Below are positions 60,373 to 64,000 of a DNA stretch of 64,000 bases, in pieces. The stretch is from Sphingomonadaceae bacterium 3R27C6 (lineage in GTDB: Bacteria; Pseudomonadota; Alphaproteobacteria; Sphingomonadales; Sphingomonadaceae). The notes below the pieces were generated by a model. It was not told the DNA's origin. It did no database searches and saw nothing but the letters and a program-made list of their open reading frames with translations. The position numbers and the translations under genes were made by a program. Position 1 is the stretch's first letter. Every line of letters starts with the position of its first letter. The stretch covers positions 1 through 64,000 of the forward strand of contig SCNS01000004.1 in NCBI GenBank assembly GCA_005503215.1. The letters run 5' to 3'.

Positions 60373-62339
60373 GGCGCGAAACGCTCCTGTGATTTGCGGC
60401 TGCGCCGCGCGCGCCAGATATTCAGCAATTGGGCGCGGCCGAGCAGCGACAGCGCCGCGCCGATCGCGATCAGCGCGCCGCCGAGCCATATCCACCACAC
60501 AAGCGGTTTCCACCACAGGCGGATCTGGTAGCGGTCGGCGCTGCCGTCGTCGCTCGTCACCGGCTGGCCGAGCACGGCATAGAGCTGTCCGCCCGGCCGC
60601 GTCAGGAGTGCCGCTTCGTTGGTTTCGGTCGGCGCGGTGCCCATCAGTCCCGGAAAGGTGCGCGCTTCGGGCCGCATCGTGAAGCTGCCGCCCGACGATG
60701 TCGTCGCAACCAGCGTGCCCTCGATCGCGGTATAATTCGGCCCGGCGATCGGTTTGACGCCGACGAACTTCACCGCGAAATCGCCGACCTTCACCACGTC
60801 GCCGGGCGCCGCCGCGACCAGCCGTTCCTTGATGAACGCGCTCTCGGCGCCCATGCCGGCAAGGCACACCGCCACGCCGAAATGCGCGGTGACCATGCCC
60901 CATGTCGGCAATGGCGTGCGGCGCAGGTTGCGCCCCCACAAGGGCGCGAGGCTCGCCACCGCGACGACGCCCGCTACCGTCATGCCGAGCAGCGGCAGGA
61001 TTCCGACCTTGCCGCCGAACAGGACCAGACCGAACAATACCACCGCCCCCGCGAAAATCGCGAGCGGCAGCCGCGACCACAGCCGCTTCCCGTCGTCCTT
61101 GCGCCAGCCGAGCAGCGGCCCCGCAACCATCACAAGGCAGAGGATCAGCGCGAGCGGCCCCGCGACCTTGTTATAATAGGGCGGGCCGACCGAAATCTTC
61201 TCGCCCATCGCCTCGGCGACGATCGGATAGAGCGTGCCGAGCAGGACGAGCGCGAGGATCGTCGTCAGCAGCAGGTTGTTGATGACGAGCGAGCCTTCGC
61301 GGCTGAGCAGCGCGAATTTCTTGCCCTCGGCGACCGCGCCGGCGCGCAGCGCGAACAGCATCAACGCCCCGCCGATATAGATCGCCATCAGCGCGAGCAG
61401 GAAGGTCCCGCGCTCGGGATCGACCGCAAAGCTGTGGACGCTCGTCAGCAGCCCCGAGCGGACGATGAAGGTGCCGACCATCGACATCGAAAAACCGATC
61501 ACGGCGAGCATCACTGTCCACGCGCGCAAGGCATTGCGGGTGGCGGTCACCGCGACCGAGTGCAGCAGCGCCGCGCCCGCAAGCCACGGAATCAGCGAGA
61601 CATTCTCGACCGGGTCCCAGAACCACCAGCCGCCCCAGCCGAGCTCATAATAGGCCCAGTAACTGCCCGCAGTGATGCCGAGCGTCAGGAAAATCCAGCT
61701 GCCGAGCACCCACGGCCGCATCGCGCGAGCGAACGCCGGGCCGATCTCGCGCGTGATCAGCGCGCCAACGGCAAAACTGAAGGCGACCGACAGTCCGACG
61801 TAGCCGACATAAAGCGTCGGCGGATGGAAGGCGAGCCCGATGTCCTGGAGCAGCGGGTTGAGCCCCTGCCCGTCGGGCGGCGCCACCGGAAGCCGCTTGA
61901 ACGGGTTCGATGAGAAGAGAAGAAAGGCAAAGAAACCAAGGCTCAGCGCCGCTTGTGCGGCGAGGGTCGCGACCAGCGTGTCCTCGCGCAGCCGCTTTTC
62001 GAAGATCGCGATCAACCCGCCCGACAACGACAGGATCATCAGCCACAGCAGCATCGACCCTTCGTGATTGCCCCACGTCCCCGCGACCTTGAAGATCATC
62101 GGTTTCAGACTGTTGCTGTTGCGCGCGACCAGCTCGACCGACATGTCCGATCGCACGAACAGCGCGATCAGCAGGCCAAAGGCGGCCGCGGTCAGCACCC
62201 CCTGCGCAACGCTCGCCGGCCGCACGAGGGCCGCCAGATCCTTCGAACCGCCACGCAGGAACAATGTCCCGGCGACGAGCGACAGGCACGCGAGCGCAGC
62301 CGCGATCCACAGCAGCGCCAGACCGAGTTCGGCGATCAC
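60369..62339 (-). CDS. ccmF: Heme lyase CcmF
   Basis: CcmF is the integral-membrane part of the heme ligation complex. It is 656 aa with about 14 helices. The tryptophan-rich WWD-type segment WAYYELGWGGWWFWDPVENVSLIPWL (in parts) and the heme-ligand histidine regions around it are intact, as are VAGTWGNHEGSMLLWLMIL and FHPPTLYVGYVGL. It overlaps ccmG. Paired palindromic repeats separate it from ccmE. Confidence 0.96.
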   Translation of the reverse strand: MIAELGLALLWIAAALACLSLVAGTLFLRGGSKDLAALVRPASVAQGVLTAAAFGLLIALFVRSDMSVELVARNSNSLKPMIFKVAGTWGNHEGSMLLWLMILSLSGGLIAIFEKRLREDTLVATLAAQAALSLGFFAFLLFSSNPFKRLPVAPPDGQGLNPLLQDIGLAFHPPTLYVGYVGLSVAFSFAVGALITREIGPAFARAMRPWVLGSWIFLTLGITAGSYWAYYELGWGGWWFWDPVENVSLIPWLAGAALLHSVAVTATRNALRAWTVMLAVIGFSMSMVGTFIVRSGLLTSVHSFAVDPERGTFLLALMAIYIGGALMLFALRAGAVAEGKKFALLSREGSLVINNLLLTTILALVLLGTLYPIVAEAMGEKISVGPPYYNKVAGPLALILCLVMVAGPLLGWRKDDGKRLWSRLPLAIFAGAVVLFGLVLFGGKVGILPLLGMTVAGVVAVASLAPLWGRNLRRTPLPTWGMVTAHFGVAVCLAGMGAESAFIKERLVAAAPGDVVKVGDFAVKFVGVKPIAGPNYTAIEGTLVATTSSGGSFTMRPEARTFPGLMGTAPTETNEAALLTRPGGQLYAVLGQPVTSDDGSADRYQIRLWWKPLVWWIWLGGALIAIGAALSLLGRAQLLNIWRARRSRKSQERFAP

Positions 62340-62350
62340 AACCCAATCTC

Positions 62351-62430
62351 CGTCACCCCGGCGAAGGCCGGGGTCTCATCGCCGGCGCCCATACGCACCG
62401 TCGAGATCCCGGCCTTCGCCGGGATGACGA
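62351..62430. repeat. Paired palindromic intergenic repeats (REP-like)
   Basis: cgtcaccccggcgaaggccg (62351-62370, continuing to 62376) faces the inverted copy ending cgccgggatgacga (62405-62430). The pair lies inside the ccm operon between ccmE and ccmF and could set their relative expression. Confidence 0.8.
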
Positions 62431-62445
62431 TCAAAGAAAGGTGGA

Positions 62446-62883
62446 TCATACCCCCGCCGGCGCCTTCATATTCTTCGGCATATCGCCCATCTGCGGCGGC
62501 ATATAACGCTCGTCATGCTTGGCGAGGATGCGGTCGGCGACGAAGGTCCCGTCGGCGCGCATCCGGCCGTCGGCGACCATGCCGCTCTCCTCGCCGAACA
62601 GGTCGGGGACGATGCCCTTATATTCGACCGGCACCGACGCCTTGCCGTCGGTCGCGACGAAGCGGATCGTCAGGCCGTCGGCCTGCCGCTCGATGCTGCC
62701 CTTCGCGACCATGCCGCCCAGCCGCATCGGCTCGCCGACCGCCGCCTTGCCGCCCTCAATCTCGACCGGCGTACGGAAATAGGCCGCCTCATCGCGCAGC
62801 GCGCTCGCTGCGAGCACACCCGCGCCACCGACGCCGCACAGCGCCACCAGCGCCAGAATCAGCCGTTGATGCTTGGCCTTCAC
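62446..62883 (-). CDS. ccmE: Heme chaperone CcmE
   Basis: CcmE carries heme covalently to CcmF. It is 145 aa with an N-terminal anchor and an OB-fold. The heme-binding histidine lies in AKHDERYMP (His123). It starts with GTG (62883-62881), overlapping the ccmD stop (GTGA), so it is coupled to ccmD. Confidence 0.95.
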   Translation of the reverse strand: MKAKHQRLILALVALCGVGGAGVLAASALRDEAAYFRTPVEIEGGKAAVGEPMRLGGMVAKGSIERQADGLTIRFVATDGKASVPVEYKGIVPDLFGEESGMVADGRMRADGTFVADRILAKHDERYMPPQMGDMPKNMKAPAGV

Positions 62884-63035
62884 TTACGATCCTTTCGCAG
62901 CGCGTCGCTGCGCTTCTCGGCCTTTTTCATCGCGCGCCAGCTCGTCCACAGCACCGCGCCGGTCAGCACGACCGTCAGCCCATAGGCCGCGGCGACAAAC
63001 GCCCATTGCCCGCCCCCGCTGATCACCCCCGTCAC
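62880..63035 (-). CDS. ccmD: Heme exporter component CcmD
   Basis: A 51-aa frame starts with GTG 63035-63033, 3 bases after the ccmC stop. It reads GGGQWAFVAAAYGLTVVLTG, then AVLWTSWRAMKKAEKRSD and a basic tail. This is the usual CcmD plan: one membrane helix with a conserved aromatic and YG-L, then a charged cytoplasmic tail. CcmD releases holo-CcmE from the CcmABC complex. The stop overlaps the ccmE start. The GTG start and short length make it easy to miss. Confidence 0.9.
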   Translation of the reverse strand: MTGVISGGGQWAFVAAAYGLTVVLTGAVLWTSWRAMKKAEKRSDALRKDRK

Positions 63036-63038
63036 GCG

Positions 63039-63773
63039 TCAAATCCCCTCGTCATCCGCCAGTCGTCGCAATCGCGCCGCGACGCGGTTGTCGGCGATGA
63101 TCCGCCGCATCCGCATCAAGACGATGGCGCCGAATAGCAACGAAAAGCCGAGCACGGTCAACCCCAGCGGCCACAGCAGCGCCCTGTCGATGCTCGACCC
63201 GCCCAGGGTGATGCTCGGCCCCTGATGAAGGCTGTTCCACCACACGACGCTGCGGTTGATGATCGGAATATTGATCGCGCCGACCAGCGCATAGATCGCC
63301 GCGCCGCGCGACAACGAACCGCCCTGCCTTTGCCCGTCGTCGCCGCTCGTCAGCGCAATAAAGCCCGCATAGAGAAAGAGCAGGACCAGCATCGAGGTCA
63401 TCCGCCCGTCCCATTCCCACCAGGTGCCCCAGGTCGGGCGCCCCCAGATCGATCCGGTCGCAAGGCACAGCGCGGTGAACAGCATCCCCGGCACCGCGAT
63501 CGCGCGCGCCGCGATGCCCGACAGCGGATGCCGCCAAACAAGCTGGATCAGGCCCGCGATCGCGAGCGACGTCCAGCCGCCCATGCCGAGCCACGCCGAC
63601 GGGACATGGACATAAAGGATGCGTGCGGTTTCGCCTTGCTTGTAATCGCCCGGAACCATCGCGAGCCCGGCCCAGGCACCGCCCAGCACAAGCAACAGCC
63701 CGGCACCGAGCAACCACGGCGTCAGCGGCTTGGCAATCGCAAGAAAGCGCGTGGGATTAGCGTAGGCGTGCAT
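63039..63773 (-). CDS. ccmC: Heme exporter protein CcmC
   Basis: CcmC loads heme onto CcmE. It is 244 aa with six helices. The WWD-family motif WGRPTWGTWWEWDGRMTSMLVL (in parts) and flanking histidines (YVHVPSAWLG and NSLHQGPSI) are present. It is the first gene of the ccm run in the window; ccmA and ccmB are not seen to the right. Confidence 0.96.
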   Translation of the reverse strand: MHAYANPTRFLAIAKPLTPWLLGAGLLLVLGGAWAGLAMVPGDYKQGETARILYVHVPSAWLGMGGWTSLAIAGLIQLVWRHPLSGIAARAIAVPGMLFTALCLATGSIWGRPTWGTWWEWDGRMTSMLVLLFLYAGFIALTSGDDGQRQGGSLSRGAAIYALVGAINIPIINRSVVWWNSLHQGPSITLGGSSIDRALLWPLGLTVLGFSLLFGAIVLMRMRRIIADNRVAARLRRLADDEGI

Positions 63774-63882
63774 CGGATCGCGTCGTCCTTAGGCGAGCCG
63801 GAGAAAGCGGTCCAGCAATTTGCCCGGCGCGACCCGGCACGCTGGTGTTGCCGGTGGAGAGCGTGAGGTCAAGCCTTTGGCA

Positions 63883-63965
63883 CGATGTGCTCCCCGGCGA
63901 AAGCCGGGGCCCAGATCGAGAGCGCCGCCCTAATATTCTGGGCCCCGGCTTTCGCCGGGGAGCAC
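63883..63965. repeat. Paired palindromic intergenic repeats (REP-like)
   Basis: gctccccggcgaaagccggg (63889-63908) faces the inverted copy ccccggctttcgccggggag (63943-63962). The pair lies in the region upstream of ccmC. The remaining bases to 64000 show no gene. Confidence 0.75.
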
Positions 63966-64000
63966 GTCTCACCTTCAACCCTCCGGTCGCGTCCAGATCC

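Noticed and set aside
1..64000. CRISPR array
   Set aside because: No regularly spaced repeats were seen; the only repeats are the opposed palindromes.

Overview
The window is high-GC DNA from an alphaproteobacterium, most likely a sphingomonad (Sphingopyxis-like). This rests on the sphingomonad-type accessory families (DUF6118, DUF6771, DUF7662), two TonB-dependent receptors, a MucR/Ros regulator, Ti-type TraA/TraC/TraD genes, paired 'cgtcatccccgc...' intergenic palindromes, and a complete run of cytochrome c maturation genes. The genus is an inference.

Positions 112-29204 look like one integrated mobilizable element of about 29 kb. Its left end carries a large serine recombinase, a small partner gene, an AlpA-type excisionase/regulator and a ParB-like protein. 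Next come three nucleotidyltransferase-fold proteins, a sigma-factor pair, a MucR regulator, small DUF genes, traD and traC, a recognisable oriT with an RSF1010/Ti-type nic, traA and a DUF6118 gene. Cargo follows: a glutathione S-transferase, an IS21 istB remnant, a tricarboxylate-type uptake and signalling cluster (TonB receptor, AbrB-family protein, CitMHS transporter, TctE/TctD-like two-component pair, solute-binding lipoprotein) and a siderophore receptor with a Fur-like box. No mating-pair-formation genes are present, so transfer would need a helper. The element appears to have integrated through a site inside the 3' end of its own recombinase gene. The recombinase now ends in a chromosomal palindrome at 98-112. 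The displaced C-terminal tail and the other half of that palindrome lie 29 kb away at 29160-29218. A second, decayed recombinase 3' end with an unsplit tail lies at 26192-26362.

From 29.2 kb the window is ordinary chromosome: bioF-bioD-bioA (biotin), rlmJ, a secreted small protein, a LuxR-type regulator, a YceI protein, a rhodanese-like protein, and leuA preceded by a five-leucine leader peptide. A lower-GC accessory cassette of three unknown genes follows (39.2-41.4 kb). metE comes next, under an upstream 20-bp palindrome, a consensus promoter and a cobalamin riboswitch. Then come a thioesterase, an orphan ParS/Xre-type antitoxin-like gene pair, a PEP-CTERM choice-of-anchor A protein and an ECF42 sigma factor/DGPF (YciI) operon. 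These are followed by a GlxA-family regulator, an alpha/beta hydrolase, a membrane protein, an OmpA-family protein, a nitronate monooxygenase, a DUF4261-like/AHH-nuclease pair, the Kup potassium transporter, and ccmC-ccmD-ccmE-ccmF-ccmG-ccmH-ccmI on the minus strand.

Functionally, the chromosomal half is biosynthesis and housekeeping with three visible RNA-level controls: the leu leader, the B12 riboswitch and translational coupling in ccm. The element half combines conjugative mobilization with nutrient acquisition. The best candidates for undescribed biology are the split-integrase attachment system, the catalytically altered nucleotidyltransferase coupled to the sigma-factor genes, and the 39.2-41.4 kb cassette.
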